Positions 13,215 to 25,500 of a stretch of DNA of 64,000 bases are shown piece after piece (positions within the stretch are counted from its first letter, which is position 1; each line of letters begins with the position of its first letter). The position numbers and the translations under genes are program-made. The stretch spans positions 11,953,711-12,017,710 of the forward strand of contig NC_040022.1 of assembly GCF_000972845.2 (NCBI RefSeq), read 5' to 3'. Below the pieces are notes generated by a model. It worked only from the letters and a program-made list of their open reading frames with translations, searched no databases and was not told where the DNA came from. The DNA comes from Larimichthys crocea (lineage: Eukaryota; Chordata; Actinopteri; Sciaenidae).

Positions 13215-14745
13215 AAGTGAACCAGCAACGGGGAGAAAAACCTAAAAAGTATCATAACATACAGACATGAAGCTGTCAGACCAGACAGCGATCTGAGGCC
13301 AGTGTAGTGGGTTTTCTTTTATTGTTTCATATTGTGTAGCTGCAGTCCATGGATGGATTATTGAAGGGGCCCACAGTTTGAAGGGACTGTTATTCAGCTA
13401 AAGTAGAGATGTTCTGATCAGAATCTGCAACCAAACACACAAACTCCAGCCTAAATTTGGTGTCACAGCATGAATTTCTTATAAACTTTCACCTAACGTC
13501 CAGTTTCCTCTTAAGACGCTGCAGTATTTGAACTAACAGTAGCACCTGAGAACTCTGGTCAATCATAATGACACAAAGTGACCACAAAGCGACAGACTTA
13601 AAATGACTAAAGTGACTTGAAACTGACCACAAAGCAGCCAAAAATTGGGTGAATTCCCACAATTACGCGCCAAATCCCAAAACTCAGCATATTGCTTGTA
13701 CACCTTTTGTACAATATAACATGTTGCTTGTTTGTATGTGGGCGTGGCCTTTGTCTCATAATCCATCCAGGTTCCTGTCGATAAATATTGAATATCTGTG
13801 CCGATAACAGCCAAAAAAACAAAACAAAAAAAACAACAGCTCACAAGTATTCTTGTCAGGATGTAGCAGAGCATCATCGGAAGTCTTGCCTGAAACCCAG
13901 TCAGATTTACTCCTCTCACTAAGTTTCCACACAGCTGCTCTGTGAATCATCAGTGCATCATTCCTATGTTACTGTGGCGGTGTCGGACACCAGCTCGGAC
14001 TGTGCGCTCGCAGAAATGGACCCTCAACCCTGGTGGTCGTATCGATGCCTCACTCGGGACCAACGCTTTTTAGCGTTTCAACGTCTGGCAGCAGCTCAGT
14101 ACAAAACTTCATTTACAAAATGTTTTTTATCGGCCCCCGTCAGTCAGAGCAGAGCGGCGATGTTGGCTCATGTCTTCCCCGTGGAGGGCGAAGGAAGGAC
14201 GGAGACAGAAAAGACACGAGGATCAATAAAAGAGCCACAGTAAGAGTAATGAAAACAAACCGGACTCCACCTGAAACTTAATTTTTCTCCTCCAGTCGTC
14301 TTGACATTTCTCTTCGTGTTGTGAAGAAACAGACTCTTAAAAAAAAAAGAGACAAAAAGAGTGACTGGTGTGTGTGTGTGATTATTTTCTGATGGTAAAT
14401 CTAAATGTGGGACATTTTCGTACATTTTTTTTAAATCACCATCTGTGTGTGCATCTGTTATCGAGCAGTTTCCTTCAGACTGCTTCCCGTCTGTGTGGAC
14501 AGAAACGTTGTATTTTACTTCCTACAGTTTCAGAGTCCACTCTCATGATTTCTGTTATTTTGTCTGTTCAATTTTCTTTTTTTTTAAAGTCAGGAGACAT
14601 CACTGCTGGTCAAATGATTAAAATGTTGGCTGATGATTTTACACGTCTGCGATTTCCTTTTCAGTGTGAACAGGTCATCTAAACATGTGAAAGTGACATT
14701 TATTTGTCCACATGTACAGCAAATAAAGCTGCCACTTATCAGTGA
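13215..14745 (+). other. ncbp3: Presumed ncbp3 3' UTR with two candidate poly(A) signals
   Basis: AATAAA hexamers occur at 14225-14230 and 14722-14727. The second is followed by a short GT-containing region and gives a 3' UTR of about 1.5 kb, a reasonable length. Which signal is used cannot be decided from sequence. No other gene was recognised here. Confidence 0.5.
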
Positions 14746-17700
14746 ACAATCGCTTGGATTTAAAGGGTTAGTTGGTGTTATTTGAAGTGTGGTTGTTACT
14801 GACACGAACCCAGTTTGGAGAAGCAGACCAGCATGAAGCTAAGCAATGCACTGGTGAGAGCAGGGGCAGCAACAAAGCACATTTCAGACTAAGTGTATGC
14901 TACATTTAGAATATTTTCACCACTTTACCCTGATGTCTGTCTGCAGTGTTTGCAATATTAATCTATGCTCTTGTCAAAGCCTCCAGACTGACAAAAACAG
15001 TAATTTGCTGTAAAACCTCCTGTGTTCTGCAAATTACAGTTTGTGTCTGGTGGCTTTGAAGCTTTTATGCTGCATTCACATGGACATAGACGGCATAATG
15101 CATATCATTTTATTGGATGAGGGGAGGATGATAAAATTTGGTGTGGACGGCAGAGAATGCCATTAACAGTAATTGTAGACGTCCAAAGTTAAAATGTTTT
15201 AACTTGTTGCCGTGCACCGTGATGGACTGTAGAACCAGACGCAAATACAGGCAAGAGTTTGTTCACTCTGATCAATCAGAACACTTCAGTCTGTGCCTCA
15301 GCAGAATTATCTGGTCTATCTCTATTTGTTAATTCCAGGAATATAAAAAATAAAAATAAATGTATATATAAATAATATTAAAAATGCCCATCACAGCGTC
15401 CCAATTATGTCTCAAATTGTCTTGTTTTGTTCATGCAACAGATTCAGATTAGAGAAAGAAAGACTTTTTATAAAACTAATATTACGTTAATCGACCAATC
15501 AATTAGTTATTTCCTATTATTAGTGCCAAATGACAGAGCTGTGAAATAAAGCACTGCTGCTGTTGTTAACACTTTGTGAAACAAGTTCAGAGACTTTTCC
15601 ATGAAGCGTTGCATCGACCCAAATGTAAAGAATTTCTCCAAAGGCTTTTAAAAAAACCTGTGGGCGACATCATGGAGACTATACCCATGTTCATACTATC
15701 TATACAGCTAACACACACACACACACACACCAGTAAAACACAGTACACGCTTGTCGTCCTGCAGAAACTTTATCACATCAGATTTTCATGTCAGGATAAC
15801 AGAAAGTTTCCCATCGTGATGCAGAACATTAAAAACAGACATGGACAACATCTTTTGTATTTATGCTACTTCCTCCTCCATCATCATCCCCTTTTAAAAT
15901 AAATTATTTACTCTTAACACACAGAAAAAGAGATTTACACCTGAAATCAAAGCGAGAAGAGGAGGAACAGATTTTGTGCTTTCAGTGCAATCAAGACAGC
16001 TGAGTTAGTATAGAGTCAGTAATCTGCTTCCGTACATATTTAATATTCATGTTATTTTAGTGCAAAATAAAGGTCAGTTTTCTGTTGGTTTTTGCATCAA
16101 ACGGCAGTGAAGCTTCTCATTTTTGCAGGTTTACAGTCGGTCACTTTCAGCACAGCTCTGCGTCCAACCTGTTAATAATAATACGTTTCATCTTTATGTA
16201 AATATCTTATTAAAACTTGACACACAGCTGTGATGAAACCGACAAACTGTGGATTCAACAAGTCTTTGTGGTGAGATGAGAAAACGTGTGGGAACAGCTG
16301 ACATCATTTGAATCTGCGACAGACACAACAAACATAAATATACAATATTCATCAGATCCAGAGAAACATGAGAAGGAATGTTCACCACAAAGATCTTTTT
16401 TCTTTTCTTTTTTTTTTTTCGATCTGAGTAAAAATGATTATTGCATGAGTTTCTGCAGGTTAAATTTAAGACATTTTAAACATTTGGAAAGATATTACAT
16501 CACATTTTCAGCACTTCCTAGCAGTAAAAAATTAAAAGAAATTTATGATATAATTAAATTAACATGACCTGGACACAGATAAGCAGATTAAGCAGATTGC
16601 AGCCACACCTGAAAAATGAGAATGTATCAGTATCACAGTATAACGTTAAAAGTGTGATATAAAGTGATATTTTCATGTTAGTACAATATAGAAACTTTCA
16701 CATGAAACATTTCACATTATAAACAAGATAAATAGTAATAATTGTTTGAACAAGAAAAGTTTCTTGTTATGACGTGGTAAGTTTTTATGTCGTAAAAACA
16801 TGAAAATATTTTGTTAATAAACTTTTCAAATTCTGATGTTATTCCTTTTTTATTTTTCTGGCGTGACAGCCATACACTGATGAAGAAATGAGCGGATGGA
16901 TCAACTAATTAAAGTTTATTTTATTTTAGTTTTTAGTGTTTGAGAGTGATGCTACAAGTTTGTAGACCAGTAGTCGAAGAGAAGAGCTGAAACATCTGCG
17001 GAACAAGCTCGACAAAAACAAAGATGAATTTGTCTGTTGTACTTCAATAGAAAAAACAGAAGCACTGTATCTGTTGACAAGTCGTATTGTGAATAAATAA
17101 TAATCCTCAATGATGTCTTTAAAAGCTTCACAGTAAATATATTATATTTGTGTTATGCTTTTATTTTGTTGTTCGTTTTATTGTATTCTGTGCTATGAGC
17201 GTGTGAGGGATGGAGACTGAAAAAAAGTGAGACAGTGAAGAAAATGGTAATACAAGCAGAAAAAAAGAAATAATTGATGAATATAAATGACATAAATGAG
17301 TTTACAGAGTGGCACAAGGCATGTTCATTGTAGATGTGTAAATTCATTTTAAGTTCACACATTTGTTGATTTTATAAGCTAATTATTATTTTGACTTTTA
17401 CTCTTACAGTGGTCAAAGTTGGTGTGGAAGAAGTTGATCCATGAATGCAAGAGACAAAATAAATGTTCGATCATCAGTCCCGGCTTACATTTTTTTTGAC
17501 CAGATCAGACAATGTCCAACCAGTTTTCAGTGAACATTAACCTTCAGTTTTTCTCACTGATCAATATTTAACATAAAGTTACAGTTTTACAACAGATGAG
17601 TGAAATTTGACTAAAAATGATTGAATGTGCTTCGGTGTCTTCTTCTGGTTTTCTGACTGGAGAATTGGTGCCATCTACTGCTTATCTTGTTATCCAACTC

Positions 17701-18640
17701 CTAATATTCACATAATGGTAGTGGTTGGAAACAAGTATTCGTTCACATTTTTAATGGATTACTTTAAATACATATTACATTTGCGACACATTTGGATGGA
17801 CACACATCTGATGTTTGATTATTTTGATTCAGGTTTTGGACCTGATAACAGAGCATCTAAATGGCAGTAATCATGCGACTGTAGATATTCTGTAAACAGC
17901 TCAACATCTGTCAAACATGTTTGACATCACATGTTCTGCAGGTCAGTGATGACAGACTTCATAAGCCAATCAAACTCACTGCAGTTGATTTAAAGAGCAA
18001 CTTAACACCATCTTGGTGCAGTGATGTATAAGTGTACCCCAGAGAAACACTGATGTAAAGTTACTCTTTAAAGATTTAAAAAAATGAATAGGAGCACCTG
18101 TGTGCAGGATTTCAAACAGGAATGAAAAGGACATAGAGCACATTGAGATTAACATATGTACGATTAATACCCATCAAAACATAAAGTGTGTTGTGTTGTG
18201 AATAAAGTTTCACACACTAAAAAGGACCAAATGAAGGCGAGACAGTTTGAATATATGTTGGAGATCATGGTGAACAAAACATTCAAGAAGAGGTGACTCA
18301 GTCCAGACCCACTGTCTACAGACAGGGGCAGGGGGGCAGTGGTAAACCTATAGCTGATCCACTTGTTTAACATGGAAACAGGATGAAACAACCTGTCATT
18401 ACAGAGTGTTGGCTACATGAACACTTGTGCAGCACCTGAATGTTTAATCTAAAACAAAAAACCCCAAAAAACAAAGCCTGATTTCATCAGAAACTGTCGC
18501 CACAGATTCAATTAGTGCACTTCCATAAGGCTGGTGACTTACAAGAGACAGACGGTCCACATCTGCACTGGCTTTCATTATAGCCTTCCTCTCTGGTAAA
18601 AAGCCACATGTCTCAAACTCCAGACTGTATTTTGGACATT
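14746..18640. other. Intergenic spacer between the ncbp3 and rap1gap2 3' ends
   Basis: The two genes converge on this AT-rich interval. It holds a small foldback element (14975-15058) and a short CA run near 15711-15731. Short reading frames (for example 15576-15902) have no recognisable family or codon bias. Part of the right side may be rap1gap2 3' UTR on the minus strand. An AATAAA on that strand lies near 17165-17160. Confidence 0.55.
14975..15058. mobile_element. Small foldback (palindromic) element
   Basis: The left arm (14975-15008) begins CAAAGCCTCCAGACTG. The right arm (15029-15058) ends GTCTGGTGGCTTTG. After reverse complementing, the arms agree at most positions around a loop of about 20 bases. 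Half of a related sequence (CAAAGCCACCAGACTCC) occurs at 34970-35010 in rap1gap2 intron 2, so this is a dispersed MITE-like family rather than a chance hairpin. Confidence 0.7.
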
Positions 18641-18649
18641 TAGGACTCT

Positions 18650-19215
18650 ATGCCAAAACCCTCTACCAGTAGAGGACACCTCACCTTCCACCACACCCTC
18701 TACCCTCTACCTTCTACCTTTACCAAACCTTCTCCCAGACACTCCAAACCTTCCACCAATCTTCTACCAGACCCTCCACCAAACCTTCTCCCAGACACTC
18801 CAAACTTTCCACCAAACCTTCTAAAAAAACGTCCACTAAACCTTCCAAACCTTCCACCAATCTTCTACCAGACCCTTCACCAAACCTTCTCCCAGACACT
18901 CCAAACCTTCCACCAATCTTCTACCAAACCTTCTCCCAGACACTCCAAACCTTCCACCAATTTTCTACCAGACCCTCCACCAAACCTTCTACCAAACCTT
19001 CTCCCAGACACTCCAAACCTTCCACCAATCTTTTACCAAACCTTCCACCAAACCTTCTACCAAACCTTTCATCAATCTTCTACCAGACCCTCTACCAAAC
19101 CTTCTACCAAACCTTCTCCCAGACACACCAAACCTTCCACCAAACCATCTGGCAGACCCTCTACCAAACCTTCTATCCAATCTTCTGCTAAAACCTCTAC
19201 CAGACCTCATCAGTC
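18650..19215. repeat. Minisatellite with ~12-bp basic period (CCAAACCTTCTA-like)
   Basis: Variants of CCAAACCTTCTA and CCACCAATCTTCTAC are tandemly arranged over about 560 bases, with a larger pattern that includes CTCCCAGACACTC. Because 12 is a multiple of three, the plus strand stays open for 210 codons (18650-19282). The predicted peptide drifts between KPSP, NLLP and QTFH repeat registers, so indels have shifted frame without creating stops. That argues for simple sequence rather than a protein. Confidence 0.85.
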
Positions 19216-19432
19216 ACCAAGATACCAAACTGGTGCTGAGGAAATGACCTCAGTGCGTGAAAACACCAGTTTGCCTGCGTGACTCTAAAGTGACACTGAA
19301 GTAGAAGAGTTGAGTTATTTTCTGTTTTCACAAGTTGAGACTAAACATGACCTCAAACTGTCACATGTAAAACTGACGGAGTGAACCTTTAAAAGGAATA
19401 ATCTGCCTCAATATAAAAGCTTCAGCCTCAGT

Positions 19433-19440
<8 letters not shown>

Positions 19441-19478
<38 letters not shown>
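19441..19478. repeat. GT microsatellite
   Basis: A perfect GT run just beyond the rap1gap2 stop codon, so probably within or near its 3' UTR (as CA on the coding strand). Confidence 0.93.
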
Positions 19479-19482
<4 letters not shown>

Positions 19483-19594
19483 GAGTTGACATGCACACAG
19501 TCCTTCAGGTCTGATTTCCCCTCTGAGGATTCTGCAGCAGTGAAGGACGAATGTTGACGTGTTTATCCCTTTTTTTATTTTCAGTGTCTTCACA

Positions 19595-22500
19595 TTAATG
19601 TCCTCCTCCTCCTGCTCTGTGTGGAGGCTGATGTTTGTTTAAACCTCCTTGTTGACATTCTAGAAAATGAAAAGTGAGAAAGTGAAAAATAAAAAGATTA
19701 AAAACTAAATCAAAGCTCTAAGTATAACTTCAGCTTCCAGTAAGTTTCCATTAAAATGTGTGAACCAGCTGGTGGGGGTGTCTGAGAGTCAATTCACCAA
19801 AGACGCTAACACCAGAATGAATGTAAATTAAATATGGATCTCAGCTCAGCTGAGGAACTTTGACATCAGTAAAACAACACTATTTGGCGAGACTTCAGCA
19901 AATAAGTCAACCTAAAACAATAAAAGTAAGGAGGCAGAAATTTAAATCACACCTTTTGGTTCTAACACCAAACAAACTGCAGCAGTGTTTAACAGATTTT
20001 TTTAAACATGAATCTGTACTCACCACCCACTGCTGTCCTCACAGTTTAATGGCCCTGCTGCAGATGAAGAAAAGTATTAGGAAACTTTAGAGCTGAAACA
20101 TGTTCCTGAATGTTATTGAGAACCTAAATTGCAGTGATTATTAAGGATCAAGTTAAAGTTGAGTTCAGCATCCTGGAAACGACGTATAAGTTATGTAAAT
20201 CTGCATTAATGTGTTTCATGTATTGCATGCAGTTACTTGTTTTGCTGAAGTTACAGAGGATAATTTTATAGCATTTAAGAAGTGGGTAAGCTAACGCCAC
20301 ATTAGCCAACTAAACACATTCCTAGTTGAATGGACCCTGACCTACACATCACTATATCAGTGTTGTCTTGTCAAGGATTCAAAGGTCTAATTTTAGCTGG
20401 CCTTCTTCATTGTGGAAAAAAAGGTTGTATTGGAATAAACTCACTGTAACATCTTGTACAAACAGACTTACTGCAGCAGAGTGACTCAGTTTCTCAAAAC
20501 GAAACTTAAGGTTGGATCTTGGCGAGTTTTTATTCTTCATCTCTGAAAGAGGAAAAAAATAACAGGAAGAAACACACAGGTCATCAAATAAAGCACATCA
20601 GAGGGAACTAACATGTCCACCACATATTGGTTAAAACCAGCACAAACGTAAACATGTATTTAAATTAGTTACTTTCTGAAGCTCTAAATGAATTTCATAG
20701 AACATCTCGTTAAAACTGAAGCAGGAAGTTAAAGTGAACCTGTGGGACTGCGACAGACGATGAGCGGACTTGAACTTTGACCTTCAATCGTCACGGCCTG
20801 GGCGAGCTGAGGACGGAGAGAGAGAGAGAGATGAACTCTGTGAGTGTTCTGTACAGCTCAACAAGTGTGTGCATGTTTTTCTGTTCAAGATGCAATCCGC
20901 AGTAAGGCAGTAAGTTTAAATAAAAAAATGCAGCAGAGAATTTTGTGTGGTAACTGCATTGTAACGTTAGCTAGCACATGTACATACATACATGTGTATA
21001 TATATGTATATATACTGTGTATGTATATAAATATACACACACACATTGTAGTCTGTTACGCTCTGTCTGTTGTTTCTTGTCAAATTGCTTTTTTCTGAAC
21101 GTACTGCACTTCATGTAGCCCTTTTGTATTTTATGTTGTAATGTGTGTGCACTTTAACATAGTGCTGTCAGCACTGCGTTATGTGTTTCATGTAGCACCA
21201 TGGTCCTTGACCAAACATTGTCTCGTTTCACTGTGGACTGCATATATGGTTGAAATGACAATAAAACCCCTTGACTTGACTTAACTAAGGTAACTGCCAC
21301 AGTCCTATAGCATATAACCAAGTTTCCCAACAGTTTATAGGCATGTTTATACTTTACAATAAAATGTACAGATTTGGACCTGAGTCAATCACCATCCATA
21401 CATTGGTTTTCATCTGAAAAAGTTTAAAATGTATTCTTCATAAAAATGACCAAGAAGAATACATAAGAATATGAATAAAAAACTAAAAATTAGTGCAGTA
21501 GCGTAATAATATAATGTAAATGATAAAATCCTAGATAAAGTCACTTTTGTTGCAGTCCTTGCATGCATCCAACTTACTTTGCTATGTGGGTAAAACATTA
21601 CTTATTCTTGAGAGAAATGTTTTAATATGGAAAGTTATTGTAAGTTAAACTGTCCAGTTTTTAAATAAACAGTAAGTAACTAACACCCATTAAGTGAAAG
21701 TTACAGAAAGTTCCACTGCAAAAATCATCATTATAAAATCAAAAATTAAAACATGCATTTGCAGTAATATTATGTTGAAAGACATCAAAAGTAATTTTCC
21801 TTTGTTTTGTTTTTTTTAAACCAGAATACAAGTCCACATTTGGTTGGTGTGGTGTGACAGTCCACTAATGGTAATATAGGCATGTATGTGTGTGTGTCCT
21901 GTACAGCTCACCAGGTGTGTGTCGTCAGTCGGGATGGTGAAGCTGCAGGTGCTTGATGTCGATCTGGAAATCTTCCCGCTCTCCTTCTTTGTCTGACTCC
22001 TGCAGATTTCAAACAAAACGTTTTATCATCTGGACTCATTTTCTCACATTTCCTGCTGTCAATTCTCCTAATTTGTGTTTCCTTTCGTTTGTCATCTGTT
22101 TCATTTAGTCCTGTGAGCCGTGTTACCCGTAAGACCACCTAAACCGAGTCAGGACCAGGACAGCAATATCTGTTCATTTTGGGTTCACACCACTGTAGTA
22201 AAGTAAAGAGCGAATATTTACCTGTGTGAGTACCACAAGTAAACACAAATGATCCCAAAAGTAGGCGAAAATTCACACCTTTAGCTTAATATTCACCCAC
22301 AAATTCATTGCAGGGAAGGGACTTTGCAACGCCACAACTTTATTGTCCAAGTGAGGACAGAAAATCAACAACCAACTTTAGTCAGCTGTATAAACTACAT
22401 TTATTGACCACCTGCAGACCAGTTAATACTGTGAAACCACAGGACTATGTATGTGCGCACGAGAAAAAACAATATGTGGCTCCATTGTGAAGTCATAAAA

Positions 22501-25500
22501 TGAGATCGCTAAGCGTGTGGTCTGCTCGGTCACACACACACACACCTGTCCCGGTGTCCTGCTTCTGGAGAGCTGGGATTGGACGGCAGCTCTGACTTTA
22601 CCTCCAGCGTCGGGTGGCAGCCGTCGAAGCTCCTCTGCTCATTGAGAAGACTGGCAAAGAAGAACATGTTGGAGTCACATGAAGTGAAGTCAAAGTGTAA
22701 GCCTAACTCCAAGAAATCCACCTTCCAACCGAGTGTGGTGACCAAAAAACTATGTTTCTGCTGTGACATGAGGCCGGGTGGAGTACGGACCATCACAGAG
22801 CCATGACTGGTGTTTATTGTTTATTTATAGGTGTAGGAACAGAGAGAAAATTAAAATTCACCTTCTTTGGCTGTGTCTCTCTGTCTGGCTATCGACGCTC
22901 AGCAGACGAGGAAAAAGTCCTGAACGCCTCTTCACAGGAGATTTGACATTACACTGACATCAAACACACAGAACAGCAGCTGGAATAAACTTTATTTAAA
23001 TCAACTCATTAACAACAGCTTTATAAACTAAGCAAGTCCTTCTCAGTGACCTCTGCTCACCTCCACGCTGATGTGTGCCAGACCCCCGCCGCTCAGACTG
23101 GTGGGTAGACCTGCCCCACCACGTGACATGGTCTCCATGGAGACGCTACGCCCTCGCATCGCCCTCTGACAGGAAGAGAGAGAGTGAGGGACGACAGATG
23201 TTACAAACAGACAGGTACTACTCCAAGTAATGTGATTACTTTTTTCAGTATCAAGTAGCGCAAGGAATCGAAATGCCGACTCAGACTTGAGGGTGAATCC
23301 AGTGTCAAGGTGTTCTCGAGGTTCAGGTGGGTGAATGATCTTAAAGACATAAAAAGTGAACACACACACACCTTGATGGACTCCAGCAGACCTCCGTGGG
23401 CGTGTCCGTTCTCTGCCCGCCCCTCCTCCTCTAGACCTGATGTCAATCCCAGCATGCTCTGCGAGCGTCTCTGCAGCTCATCATGGAGGCTGTCGAGCAG
23501 GGCAGCCCGAGTACGCTCCTACACAAAGCACACACAACACACACATTTTAAGATCCAGAAGCAGCAATAGAGGACCGAACATTGAGCCCTGTGGAACACC
23601 GCAACTAAGTACATTTACTCAACTATTCGTATTTTTGCTTACTTTGTAGTTAAATATTTGAATTTTTTAGATGTGAAAGTCTGCTTTTTTATTAAACATT
23701 TATATTTTAACTTTGTGTTAGTCTGTCTGAGTGCAACACATATGTACATGTCCATGTTTGCTGCACACGACTACTTGGTAAGAGATGGAGGTCAAAGTTC
23801 TGTCTCGTGTTTAGTTCTCAGTTACCTCTGTACAGACAATGCTGTGACTACCATTCATTTTCTACAGTGTAATTTAATTCTCGCTATATATGTTAAATCT
23901 CCATTTCTATAAAAAAGAATTCTATTTTTTACCTTTTATATAGTTTTCTATTTGTATCTTAACACAGGTTAAATTTCAATTCATATTTGTCTTTGTAGGT
24001 CTAATTTTAATGTGTATTTACAGTGTCTCATGCCGCTACAGGATGCTTGAATTTTCCTCAGGATCAATAAAGTATCTATCTGTTGTACAATAACTCTTTC
24101 AACGTATACTAAGATGAGTTTATGGAGAGTTTTTTTTTACCTCCAGGCGGGCGAAGCGGTCGCTCTTGTAGCAGGCGAGCTCTGCATTAATGAGTTTAGT
24201 AAGAAGAAACTCTCTGAACTCTGGACCCTGAACACACAAAACACATCAGGTTTATACTCAAGTTTATCATCACAGCCTTTTTTTTTTGTTACACTCACAA
24301 ACTAAGAAACGTCTTCTCACCTTCCTAAAAACAGCTGGATTTGGGAGGGGCGGGCCAAACGGAGGTACATCTTCTCGCGCTGTAACGGACACCTGCCAAT
24401 CACATCAGAATAGCTGGTAATTAAATTAATGGTTAGCAATTAATAGACAAATCATTGCAGTTCTAAAATATTTATTTTAAAAAACATTAAAGAAAAAAAG
24501 GAAAAATATTCAACATTTTCTAATGCACTAAAAATTACAAAACATCTAAAACGGGAAGTGAAACATGAACTGCACCTTGTAGGAGGTGTTGTCCGAGCAG
24601 GGCTCCTCCACCTGCACCAGGATGAAGGCGTGCAGGAAGTTGGAGGCGATCATGTCTGGGACAAAAGGTGTGGCCTCCTCCTGGAACACCACTGCCACAA
24701 TGTCATTTCCTATGTGACGTTTCCTCTGGAGCTGAAAGAGAACGTCATTTTTGTCATGATGTTGTAACATCACATTAATATCATGTCATTCATGCCGTGT
24801 CTTTTGTGTGTTTTTCTGCATCATGTTGAGTCATGTTGCATAACACTTGGTCATGCTGTTTTTAATAATGTCTACCTGCTGCGTGTCCCCTTCAGTGAAG
24901 GGCAGTTTGGTGGAAACGTGGAACATGATCTCCTGCTGTCTGTGGACGGTGTATACCGACTGAGAACCCGTCTGACCATGAGAGACATCCAAACCCCCTC
25001 GAAACCTGCACAGAGGGACAGTGACTATTTACCTGCTGTCTATTTTTTAATTTCAGTCAGCTCTGAGTGTCTTTCTGGAGGTCTTTCTTCTGATAAAGGA
25101 CGTTAGAGGACCATTAAAATCTAATTTTATGTTGTAATTAAGTGGTAACTAGACTGTACTTATATAGCCCAGCCTTCTGATCACTCACATATCACATATC
25201 ATATTCACTCAGCCACACAGCCAGTCATACACCGATGGCATGCACTACCAAAGCACCAACTGCTCATCAGAAGGGAGCTAAACCATTCACACACAGATGG
25301 CGCAGCCTTTGGAAGCATTTTCAGGGATTCAGTATCTTGTCCAAGATGGGGATCGACCAATGACAGTATAAAGAATGGACAGAGCAAGAGTCACTTATAG
25401 GTTTCCTAAGTGCCATTTTGAAGTTGAAAATATAGCCTGTGCCCTCAGTGCAGTTGTCATGTCTGTCTATTCTTAGTGAAACAGTGGTGGGAAACACAGT

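Noticed and set aside
24558..24767. Plus-strand 69-codon frame
   Set aside because: It is antisense to rap1gap2 exon 13, which carries the catalytic Asn.
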